Shown: piece by piece, positions 26,682 through 34,269 of the stretch
Numbering within the stretch: position 1 is the first letter of the stretch
How the letters are laid out: each line of letters begins with the position of its first letter
Assembly: GCF_009797935.1 (NCBI RefSeq)
Contig: NZ_VOLC01000002.1
Coordinates: 248,001-312,000 of the forward strand
Source of the DNA: Lunatibacter salilacus
GTDB lineage: Bacteria > Bacteroidota > Bacteroidia > Cytophagales > Cyclobacteriaceae
DNA length: 64,000 nucleotides
Direction of reading: 5' to 3'
Translations under genes and position numbers: made by a program
Notes under the pieces: model-generated
Seen by the model: the letters and a program-made list of their open reading frames with translations, nothing else
The model's database searches: none
Told to the model about the DNA's origin: nothing

Positions 26682-29600
26682 TTATAAACCGATTTGTAAA
26701 CCCAGGCGATATGTCTTAGGCCTAGGATAGGCAAAAAAGTTCTGCCCTTGGGAAAATATGTTATTTCCATCCCCACCAAACATCGGTGCAACTTCTGGAT
26801 CTCCGCTGGTATAATTCGTAACTAAAAAGAAATTCTCCAGTGAAGCAAATAATCTAAATCTACTTATGTTTCGCTGGCTTATAAGATTTTCCGGTAGCGA
26901 ATATCCCAATAGGAGGTTTTTACCTCTTATAAATGAACCATCCTGTATCCATCGGGTATCTACATTGGTTACATACCCTGCCATCAAATGTCGGATTTCA
27001 GGAACCATAGTGTTTTGATTTTCAGGAGTCCACGCATCTAAAACTGTTCGATAACTGTTGTCCAGAGCGATTCGATCTTCCATAGTATGTTTTGTCATAT
27101 CCAAGACATCGTTTCCATACATATATTGAAGTTCTAAAGTTAAATCCAGGTTTTTATATCGAAATGAATTTAGAAAAGTTCCCCAACCGTCTGGACTTCC
27201 ATTTCCAATAATCATTCTATCAGCATCCGTAATGGCATTGTCACCATTCACATCTCGATATTTAATATCTCCGGGCAATAGTGTTAAACCCCCTCTATAA
27301 CTCGTGAAATTTGCTGCTAAATCCCGTTCTGCCTCACTCCAGATTCCTTCTCTTACTAAGCCCCAAAATGAACCTACCGGCTCACCTACTCGAATGATAT
27401 TGGTAGGGTTAGTAAAATTAGGACCACCAACTCCAAAAATATCAGAAGGTGTCGCCAAAGTAAGTACTTTATTCCTGTTCATGGAAATGTTAAAAACAGT
27501 GTTCCATGAAAAATCGCCAGCCTCAATGTTGATGGTATTAATGGCAAATTCGAATCCTTTATTTTCCATGGATCCAACATTTTTCCTTATCGTGGCATAA
27601 CTGCTTGTTCGCGGAACAGGGGCATCCAGTAGCATGTCAGTCGTTTTTCTGTAATACAGATCAGCCTCTAGGGATATCCTACCTCTCAGCAGGCCAATTT
27701 CTACTCCAATATCGCTTTGTGCTGTCTTCTCCCACCTTAAATCTGGATTAGCCAATCTTCCAATTCCAGTTCCACCTCTACGTTGATTACCAATGATACC
27801 TGCATAGCCTGATCCCAGGATAGACAAAGAGGAATAGGGGGGTATTTCTGAATTTCCTGTAACGCCGTAACTGGCCCTGAGTTTCAAATTATAAATGACG
27901 TCGTTGTTTTTAAGAAAATCTTCTTCAGATATTCTCCAAGCCAGAGCCATTGAAGGAAAAAAGGCGAATTTATGATTTTCACCAAATTTTGACGAACCAT
28001 CTACCCTTCCGGTGAGAGTCAATAAATATTTGTCATATATACTGTAATTAATCCTTCCAAAGTAAGAATTGAATGCAAACCTGTAAGCATTAGATCCATA
28101 CAAAGGATTAGTACTTCCGGCACCAATATTATTGAATTCAAAAAAATCTGTAGGAAAATTCTGAATTCCCGAAACCATGCTAAAAAAATTTGTTTCCTGC
28201 CATGATAGGCCAATTAGACCTGTCAATTTATGAATTTCACCAAACGTTTTATTATAGGTAAGGTAATTTTCCAAGGACCAAAAACTTTCCCTTCTGTTGC
28301 TTACATTGGAAGTACCACGCTGGTTGATCGCAATTCCTCTACCTGTGAATTGTTTATTTTCTTGGGTCATCACATTCGCTCCAAGAACAGTACGCATTTC
28401 CAAACCTTTCGCCAAATTAATATTGGAATAAAGGCTTCCAATAAGTGACTGAGTGGTCAAAATGTATTTTCGCTCGTATAAATATCTAAGGGTACTGAAA
28501 TTGCCCTGAGAATTAGGATAATCTCTATTGTCAGCCCAATTCCCGTCTTCATATTTTACCGGCTGAAACGGATAGGACTCCGCCATTGTCCTCATTACCT
28601 GATAATCCTGATCAACGATATTTTCGTCCTGATTATTATAACTCAAAGTACCCCCTATCCTTAGCCATTTTTTAACTTGATCATCTAGAGTAAACCGAGC
28701 TGAATACCTCTTGAGATAAGATTCTTTAATTAGCCCCTGATCTTCCCTATAACCCAAGGATAAAGAGTAAGTGGTTCTTTCATTTCCACCAGTAAATCCT
28801 AATTGGTGATTTTGAGATATTTTGTTATGAGTGGCTTCTTTCAACCAGTCAGTATCATAAATCGGGTTGCCATTACTGTCAAATAGCCTTGGATCAGATC
28901 TACCGATGGCTGGGTTAAGATGATTATACCGTCCATCCTCCCAACCCTCTGGATCATATTTCTTTATATTTTCGAATGCCAGATCCTCCACTTCCATAAA
29001 TTCTCTAACATTTAATACTTCAAGTCTATTGGGTCCAATAGCAGCTACACTGAAATCAGCATCATATGATATTTTACCTTCCCCTGATTCCCCCCTTTTA
29101 GTTGTGATGAGAATTACACCATTGGCGCCCCTTGCGCCATAAATAGCTGTAGAAGAAGCATCTTTCAATACTTCCACCGATACAATGTCATTTGGATTTA
29201 CGAAGTCAATGGCCTGTGTAGCCTGGACCTGATTACTCACAGGCATCATTACTCCATCAATAACATACAAGGGGTTATTTGAGGAATTAATGGAACTGAA
29301 ACCTCTGATCCTGACATTTGTTCGTCCTCCCGGACGACCTGAATTAATATTTACTTGAACTCCAGTAACCCTTCCTGATAATGCCTGATTAAGAGTTGTA
29401 GATGGCCGTTCCCGTAGCTGGTCTTCGGTGACAGAACCTACTGCACCAGTCAAATCGGATCTTTTGGTTGTTCCATATCCAATTACCACCACTTCATCCA
29501 AGGAAGATTGATCTTCTATAAGGGAGATATTAATATTAGACTGTGCACCAACAGTTACCCGTTGAGATTGATATCCAATAAACGAAATCAAAAGTACCGC

Positions 29601-30146
29601 TCCCTCTTGAGCGTCTATAGTAAAATTCCCGTCAATATCCGTGGCAGTTCCAGTACTAGTCCCCTCAATAAGTACAGTTGCACCTGGAATAGGCTCTCCA
29701 TTTTCATCGCTTACCGTTCCGGAAATATTGATGTAAACTGATGCTTCTTGATCAGAAACCTGCACCAACGGCTGGGATTGTGCAATTCCATTCCTAACAT
29801 GAATATTCTGATTTACCTGTTTAAAATTGAGTCCAGTTTGTTTCCCGATTACAGACAGCAACTCATAAACACTTTGGGTTTCTCTTTCTGTGGTGACCTT
29901 TGGTATATTCTTCAATTCCCTATCCGTATAGACAAAAACGAATCCAGTCATTTTCTCTATAGCGGAAAATGCCTTTTCAATTTTTGTATCCTCCAGGGAA
30001 ATGGATATCAATACTTCTTCAATATCCTTGACTTGGGCATTCCCGTTCGAGGCAAACAGAATACTCATAGATAGACATTGAATCAGAAACGCGTAAGTAA
30101 ATAGTTTGGTCATGCGTATGACATGGTAGAGTACAAGATTTTTCAT
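26682..30146 (-). CDS. SusC/RagA TonB-dependent transporter with STN domain
   Basis: This is a 1154-residue outer-membrane transporter. After the signal peptide comes an STN domain (about 45-115; KIEKAFSAIEKMTGFVFVYT). A carboxypeptidase-regulatory-like domain follows (ISGTVSDENGEPIPGATVL to FIGYQS), then the SusC signature LDEVVVIGYGTTKRSDLTGA, the plug (VEVLKDASSTAIYGARGANG) and the barrel to the terminus. The STN domain receives the FecR anti-sigma factor encoded upstream, so substrate binding should induce this unit. Its first 40 residues are very similar to those of the transporter at 46772-50260, indicating paralogy. A two-hairpin leader precedes the start. Confidence 0.96.
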   Translation of the reverse strand: MKNLVLYHVIRMTKLFTYAFLIQCLSMSILFASNGNAQVKDIEEVLISISLEDTKIEKAFSAIEKMTGFVFVYTDRELKNIPKVTTERETQSVYELLSVIGKQTGLNFKQVNQNIHVRNGIAQSQPLVQVSDQEASVYINISGTVSDENGEPIPGATVLIEGTSTGTATDIDGNFTIDAQEGAVLLISFIGYQSQRVTVGAQSNINISLIEDQSSLDEVVVIGYGTTKRSDLTGAVGSVTEDQLRERPSTTLNQALSGRVTGVQVNINSGRPGGRTNVRIRGFSSINSSNNPLYVIDGVMMPVSNQVQATQAIDFVNPNDIVSVEVLKDASSTAIYGARGANGVILITTKRGESGEGKISYDADFSVAAIGPNRLEVLNVREFMEVEDLAFENIKKYDPEGWEDGRYNHLNPAIGRSDPRLFDSNGNPIYDTDWLKEATHNKISQNHQLGFTGGNERTTYSLSLGYREDQGLIKESYLKRYSARFTLDDQVKKWLRIGGTLSYNNQDENIVDQDYQVMRTMAESYPFQPVKYEDGNWADNRDYPNSQGNFSTLRYLYERKYILTTQSLIGSLYSNINLAKGLEMRTVLGANVMTQENKQFTGRGIAINQRGTSNVSNRRESFWSLENYLTYNKTFGEIHKLTGLIGLSWQETNFFSMVSGIQNFPTDFFEFNNIGAGSTNPLYGSNAYRFAFNSYFGRINYSIYDKYLLTLTGRVDGSSKFGENHKFAFFPSMALAWRISEEDFLKNNDVIYNLKLRASYGVTGNSEIPPYSSLSILGSGYAGIIGNQRRGGTGIGRLANPDLRWEKTAQSDIGVEIGLLRGRISLEADLYYRKTTDMLLDAPVPRTSSYATIRKNVGSMENKGFEFAINTINIEAGDFSWNTVFNISMNRNKVLTLATPSDIFGVGGPNFTNPTNIIRVGEPVGSFWGLVREGIWSEAERDLAANFTSYRGGLTLLPGDIKYRDVNGDNAITDADRMIIGNGSPDGWGTFLNSFRYKNLDLTLELQYMYGNDVLDMTKHTMEDRIALDNSYRTVLDAWTPENQNTMVPEIRHLMAGYVTNVDTRWIQDGSFIRGKNLLLGYSLPENLISQRNISRFRLFASLENFFLVTNYTSGDPEVAPMFGGDGNNIFSQGQNFFAYPRPKTYRLGLQIGL

Positions 30147-30200
30147 ACCTTTACTTTGTTTGTTGTTAAAACTATGGTGAATGGTTTTAGATGAACATGT

Positions 30201-30266
30201 ACCGGAATTATCCTCGTAAGACTTTCCGGTAATTAATTAGGCTGGGGATGTTGGAGCATCCTCAGC
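30201..30266 (-). promoter_or_regulatory. Two-hairpin spacer between FecR and SusC, copy 1
   Basis: On the minus strand, FecR's end is followed by a hairpin (arms 30257-30266 and 30241-30250, 9 of 10 paired). A second hairpin follows (arms 30224-30230 and 30201-30207, perfect ACCGGAA/TTCCGGT). The same arrangement recurs at 50310-50375 in the other sigma/FecR locus. No U-tract follows the first hairpin on the minus strand. It could be a processing site, attenuator or sRNA target in the SusC leader. Confidence 0.55.
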
Positions 30267-30272
30267 TTTTTG

Positions 30273-31427
30273 TTATTCTTGGGTTTTTATCATATCATAG
30301 GCTGTCTGATCTTCATCTTTAAATATTATTTTTACATTTTCTTTATCTATTGCAAAGTCAAACCTGGCAGAGAATTTCAATCCTTCCAACACGTTTTCCA
30401 ATGTTTCATCCTGAAATCGTCCGGAGAGCAATACCTGATCCCCGGGCTGCCTAGCTATTTGAATTTTAACGCCATACCAATTTTCAAGTACCCGAATAGC
30501 CTCTATTAAGGGTGTTTTCTGAAAAATGATCCATTTTTTGGTCCATCCAATTACCAAGTCCCTGTCAAAATCAGTTTTGACGAAGCGATCATTTTCCATG
30601 TCAATTCTTAAAGCTTCTCCTGGATCTAGAAAAACAGCTTCTTTCATAACCCCCTCCCTGTTTACTGCTACCTTCCCGGTGAGCAGGGAAATGTTCAGCG
30701 TTTCCCCTTCATAAGCTCTGACGTTAAAGCTTGTACCTAAAGCCGTGGTTTTGGTATCCTTGGAAATTACGATGAAGTGCCTATTACTGTCCTTTGCTAT
30801 ATTGAAAAAAGCCTCTCCTTTTAAATATACCTCTCTCCTGTCCTTTTCAAAATCCTTCACATACTTTAATTCACTCCCTGAATTCAGGATGACCTGCGAT
30901 CCGTCACTCAAGGTAAGGTGTGATTTTACCCCCGGTACGGTACGGTGTTCTACCATAGCTACAACAGGTATATCTACCTCTGGAATAACAGCATCGGAGA
31001 AAAACCAACTGTACATAAATCCCAAACTAAAGGCCATTAAGAGGATACCAGCGACCCTAAATCTAAAAGAGTCTAGGAATTTAAATCCGGAGGGTGGGTT
31101 TGCCCCCCCTCTTTCCAAGGTGCTCAAAGAATTTAGCGGAATCACTTTTATTTCTTTTGAAGAGGCTTTCAAACCAACCACCTCTGACATTTTACTATCA
31201 ATATCCTTCCATAAGTCCGACATCTCCCTATCAGACATTTTTGGTTGGGTCTTGGTGTTCAGGCGGAGAATGATTGCCCGGGCATCTTTGGCTTCTTTGT
31301 ATTTGGAGGGGTTCTTTACCAATAAATCCTCCCAATAAAGATTAGATGCTGCATTAGGTTGCAACACCCATTTTTTAAAAGATGGGTCTAAGACAAAATC
31401 TTCTGCGGTATAATTGGAAATCTCCAT
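30273..31427 (-). CDS. FecR-family anti-sigma factor
   Basis: This is a 384-residue protein from ATG 31427; a GTG at 31445 is possible but adds nothing recognisable. The cytoplasmic N-terminal part (about 1-165) should bind the ECF sigma factor. One transmembrane helix follows (VAGILLMAFSLGFMYSWFF), then the periplasmic FecR domain with LSDGSQVILNSGSELKY, EVYLKGEAFFNIAKD and TALGTSFNVRAYEG. The C-terminal IEAIRVLENWYGVKI segment is the DUF4974-type domain. It lies between the sigma gene and the STN-bearing SusC, completing a trans-envelope signalling relay. Confidence 0.94.
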   Translation of the reverse strand: MEISNYTAEDFVLDPSFKKWVLQPNAASNLYWEDLLVKNPSKYKEAKDARAIILRLNTKTQPKMSDREMSDLWKDIDSKMSEVVGLKASSKEIKVIPLNSLSTLERGGANPPSGFKFLDSFRFRVAGILLMAFSLGFMYSWFFSDAVIPEVDIPVVAMVEHRTVPGVKSHLTLSDGSQVILNSGSELKYVKDFEKDRREVYLKGEAFFNIAKDSNRHFIVISKDTKTTALGTSFNVRAYEGETLNISLLTGKVAVNREGVMKEAVFLDPGEALRIDMENDRFVKTDFDRDLVIGWTKKWIIFQKTPLIEAIRVLENWYGVKIQIARQPGDQVLLSGRFQDETLENVLEGLKFSARFDFAIDKENVKIIFKDEDQTAYDMIKTQE

Positions 31428-31583
31428 TTTAACGTTAATCCGCACACATAAGTCCCGAACGTTAAAAATCTATCCATCATTTGCGTAAAAAATTTCATTT
31501 TTACAGAAACTTTAAAAATCTCTTTAAAATTATTTGATAGTTATAAAATTAGTGCGAAAAGAATAAAAATTTGAAAATACTTT

Positions 31584-32180
31584 TTAGCTAAAAAAACCCA
31601 AAAAGAATATACTGATCAGTGCAAAGCCCTTTTTTAAACTGGCAATGGCCTTCCATGCTAATGTATAAACCGACTGTACATTAATGCCCATTATAGCAGA
31701 GGTGTTTTCATAGGAGTGGTTCTCAAAGTAAAGCAACTGGATCACCTCATGTTGTCGTGCCGGAAGGGAATTCAGGACCTCCGCTAGTCGTTTCCTTTTT
31801 TCAATGGAGTTTTCCTGTTCTTGGCCCTGATCATATGCCAAATTCTCTTCCATTTCAGGGATCAAATTGCCATAACGCTTCTTATCCTTTCCTACTTCCT
31901 TATGGATTTTGTTGCTGAGGCATTTGAAAAGATAAAGTTTCACATTATCTGTGGTTTTTACCGTATGCTGGTACTGCCATAAATTCAAAAAAACCTCCTG
32001 TATGCAATCCTTCACCAGACTTCGGTCGCCTTTTATAGACATGCCCAACCGAAAAAGTTCTTGGGCATATTTGATATACAAGGCCTCCATTCCAGCCCTT
32101 TCACCTGCCTTTATTTGATCCCAAACTTGGATATCATCCAAGATATGATTTGGTTTATCAGCGAGGCGGTCCTTGTACAT
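31584..32180 (-). CDS. ECF RNA polymerase sigma-70 factor
   Basis: This is a 198-residue protein. The sigma-2 region is around residues 25-95 (EALYIKYAQELFRLGMSIKG, VKDCIQEVFLNLWQYQ). The sigma-4 region is around 130-190 (EVLNSLPARQHEVIQLLYFE, GINVQSVYTLAWKAIASL). It is the first gene of the sigma-FecR-SusCD unit and should drive transcription of the transporter on release from FecR. It ends with a hydrophobic tail (ALISIFFLGFF), like the other sigma factor here. Confidence 0.94.
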   Translation of the reverse strand: MYKDRLADKPNHILDDIQVWDQIKAGERAGMEALYIKYAQELFRLGMSIKGDRSLVKDCIQEVFLNLWQYQHTVKTTDNVKLYLFKCLSNKIHKEVGKDKKRYGNLIPEMEENLAYDQGQEQENSIEKRKRLAEVLNSLPARQHEVIQLLYFENHSYENTSAIMGINVQSVYTLAWKAIASLKKGFALISIFFLGFFS

Positions 32181-32415
32181 AATTAGGTATTATGGGTTTA
32201 TTGCCTTCGAAAATAGGTATAAATCAATAAAATTAAAAAGGATTGGGAGTTTTTTGGCGTTCAGGGCTAAAAATACATCATCTTGACCGTTTATTAATTT
32301 GATTTTTCGATTTCGTTGATTTGCAGTTTAGCCAATTTTTACTCGTAAGGCCACCGGAAAAGCCGATATGAAAACTTTTTTAAAATTTCGTTAATTTGGC
32401 TTCTAAAAAAATATT

Positions 32416-32500
32416 ACCTTCTGGAAACACAACCAATCCTCCCTCCTTTGCAATTAGTGAAATTTAACCCACTTTTAGATGATGGAACAATTTTATCCCA
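32416..32500. repeat. Imperfect direct repeat flanking the TA module, left copy
   Basis: The segment from ACCTTCTGGA to TTTTATCCCA aligns with 33691-33776 in the same orientation with scattered mismatches, including a shared CTCCCTCCTT block and ATGGAAC. The two copies bracket the HepT/XRE-MNT genes. In the right copy this sequence leads into a DUF433 reading frame; in the left copy that frame ends after a few codons. The rest of 32181-32544 shows nothing else. Confidence 0.75.
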
Positions 32501-32544
32501 GACGAATAAATCAGCTTTTCATGCACTAACTTTTACTTGCTCCA

Positions 32545-32658
32545 TTATTTGGCTTTGAATTCAACCAAAGCAATCAAATATTCTTTGAGTTCCTTTAAAA
32601 CCTTTTCCTGAGGGCAAAAACCAAACGCTGTTTTTCCTTTGAAATGGAGTGTTGGCAT
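32545..32658 (-). pseudogene. 37-codon ORF, possible DNA-methyltransferase start fragment
   Basis: The ORF begins MPTLHFKGKTAFGF, and MPTLHFKGK is a common opening of site-specific DNA methyltransferases of mobile restriction systems. The remaining KVLKELKEYLIALVEFKAK does not continue that family. It starts 4 bp beyond the HepT stop on the same strand. Most likely a leftover 5' end fused to other debris; a genuine micro-ORF cannot be excluded. Confidence 0.35.
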
Positions 32659-32662
32659 GGTA

Positions 32663-33001
32663 TTAAAATTCGTTATTAAGTATGTTTTGTATTTGGTTTT
32701 CCAATGGATTCAGATCCTGAGTGGCAAAGTAAATTCTTTCCATTTTTATTCCATGATAGGCATGAATGATAAAATTCCTGAATGAGCGGGGAATATGCCA
32801 CGGATAATTATACTTGGCTAAAATCCGCTCGTCAATATGCCTAACCGCTTCACCTATAACCAAAAACTGATATTGCACCGCACTTTGAATCATGCTGTTT
32901 TGCATAAATTCCAGTTCGTCCACCCCGGCAACAAACTGTCTGATTAACCCTATCGCTTCAAGGACATGTTCAAGCCGCTCTTTGGGTGTAGGCTTATTCA
33001 T
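32663..33001 (-). CDS. hepT: HepT-family (DUF86) toxin RNase
   Basis: This is a 112-residue helical protein carrying the HepT active-site motif R-x4-H-x-Y as RNFIIHAY (R75, H80, Y82), together with YQFLVIGEAVRHI. HepT toxins are HEPN ribonucleases blocked by a paired MNT nucleotidyltransferase that modifies a Tyr near the active site. Its start overlaps the stop of the partner gene by 8 bp (ATGAATAA), so the antidote is translated first. All catalytic residues are intact. The usual functions are plasmid or genome stability and phage defence. Confidence 0.93.
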   Translation of the reverse strand: MNKPTPKERLEHVLEAIGLIRQFVAGVDELEFMQNSMIQSAVQYQFLVIGEAVRHIDERILAKYNYPWHIPRSFRNFIIHAYHGIKMERIYFATQDLNPLENQIQNILNNEF

Positions 33002-33584
33002 AAATCTTCAATAAACTGTCCGATGCCGTTCTCAAGACAAAGTCCCTCAACTGCCCCTTTTCCACAATGTCCACCTTTCGGTCAATTTGATTCTCTATAG
33101 CATGGGCTATATCAAGAAGATCAAACATGGAATATTTTTTCTTGGTATTGAATTCGATTATTAGATCCACATCGCTTTCCGGATTTGCTTCCTCCGATGC
33201 CATTGAGCCATATAGCCAGGCAGCGGCTACTCTTCCGTCCTTCTCCAACACTTTTTCTATTGTGGATATAAGTGTTGGCAGTCCAAGTTTTGTCCGGGAC
33301 ATATAACCAAGTTTTTCCTCCGCTACCTGCAACGCTTCGTAACCTAAGGCTTCCTCCGCAACCGCATAAAGTAATTTGTCAGATAGCCACAAAAGAAGCA
33401 GTTCTCTTTCTTTCACCTTAAAATACTCGGCAAGTTTAATTACCTGTTCACGGCTTGCGTTGCGCTTTCCTCTTTCCATTTTGCTTAAAATTGCCTGGTC
33501 AATATCGAGATATGCCGCAACTGTCCGCAGGGGTAAACCCTTTTCCTCCCGTAGTCTTCGTATAGCTTCACCTAAACCAACCAT
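32994..33584 (-). CDS. mntA: XRE-HTH / MNT nucleotidyltransferase fusion antitoxin
   Basis: This is a 196-residue protein with two parts. Residues 1-60 form an XRE helix-turn-helix (AIRRLREEKGLPLRTVAAYL, ILSKMERGKRNASREQV). Residues about 105-196 form a minimal nucleotidyltransferase with the exact GS-x10-DxD motif (G126, S127, D138, D140) and a later KVDIVEKGQL. About 40 helical residues join them. MNT antitoxins inactivate HepT by adding AMP residues. Fusion to an HTH should also let the antidote repress its own promoter, a function most MntA proteins lack (inference). The gene is upstream of and coupled to hepT. Confidence 0.9.
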   Translation of the reverse strand: MVGLGEAIRRLREEKGLPLRTVAAYLDIDQAILSKMERGKRNASREQVIKLAEYFKVKERELLLLWLSDKLLYAVAEEALGYEALQVAEEKLGYMSRTKLGLPTLISTIEKVLEKDGRVAAAWLYGSMASEEANPESDVDLIIEFNTKKKYSMFDLLDIAHAIENQIDRKVDIVEKGQLRDFVLRTASDSLLKIYE

Positions 33585-33690
33585 ATACTGGATTTTTTTG
33601 TAAAAGTTTTGAATTATTTTCTTTTGAAGAATATTGTCAAAAATACAAAAAAATTCTAAAAACTGTTTGAAATGGGTCCTAAAATACAGT

Positions 33691-33776
33691 ACCTTCTGGA
33701 TCCACAGCAGCTCCTCCCTCCTTGGATATTAATGAAATTTTACCCGCTTTTACGTCATGGAACGATTTTCATCCCA
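33691..33776. repeat. Imperfect direct repeat flanking the TA module, right copy
   Basis: This is the counterpart of 32416-32500 in the same orientation. The copy extends into the first codons of a DUF433 remnant starting at 33757. The interval between the two copies is occupied by the HepT/XRE-MNT genes and the 37-codon ORF. Confidence 0.75.
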
Positions 33777-33960
33777 TATTGTAATCGATCCGAGTATCCG
33801 TTTCGGAAATCCTTTTATTAATGGTACGCGTATTGACGTTATTGATATACTTCAATGGCTGTCCTCCGGTATGAGTTAATCCTTGCGGATTTTCCGCTAT
33901 TGAAAGAAGTTAGTCAATTGAAGACCGGTCATGCCATAAAAACAAAATGGTCTTTTATGG
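33757..33960 (+). pseudogene. DUF433 antitoxin-like gene, frameshifted
   Basis: From ATG 33757 the plus strand reads IVIDPSIRFGNPFINGTRID then VIDILQWLSSGMS and stops at 33876. Another frame continues LILADFPLLKEVSQ. Intact DUF433 proteins join these as GMSYEEILADFP, so a few bases have been lost. DUF433 proteins usually serve as antitoxins to a PIN-like (DUF5615) toxin; no toxin gene follows. The remainder to 34048 holds nothing recognisable. Confidence 0.75.
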
Positions 33961-34048
33961 CCACCAATAAATTCTGATAGGCTGTTGGAAAAGTTCATCC
34001 AAAATACCTTAATTAATTTCAACTAAATTATACAAATAAAAAGTGTGT

Positions 34049-34262
34049 TTATTTTATTTTTTCAGAGAATTGTTCACTTGGTACATCAAATTTCACTTTG
34101 TAGTCACCCTGTCCAACGTGCGCTTCACCGAATTCCCGGTTAATGGGATGAAACTCCGGCCCATTTCCCAAATGCCATTTCCCAAAATATCCCCTTTTAT
34201 AGCCTGCTTCCTATACCGCCTCTCCAATGGTAAAAATCTGGATCGAACTGTAAGAAGCCACG
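34049..34262 (-). pseudogene. Sulfatase remnant (FGKWHLG region)
   Basis: The minus strand from 34262 reads IQIFTIGEAV, a stop, EAGYKRGYFGKWHLGNG, PEFHPINREFGEAHVGQGDY and KVKFD, then ends at 34049. GYFGKWHLGNGPEFHP is characteristic of S1 sulfatases; the in-frame TAG replaces a Lys codon. The N-terminal formylglycine region and everything after about 70 codons are missing. It lies just past the last gene of the tandem SusCD operon, where a sulfatase would be a natural final gene. Confidence 0.85.
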
Positions 34263-34269
34263 GGAATAT

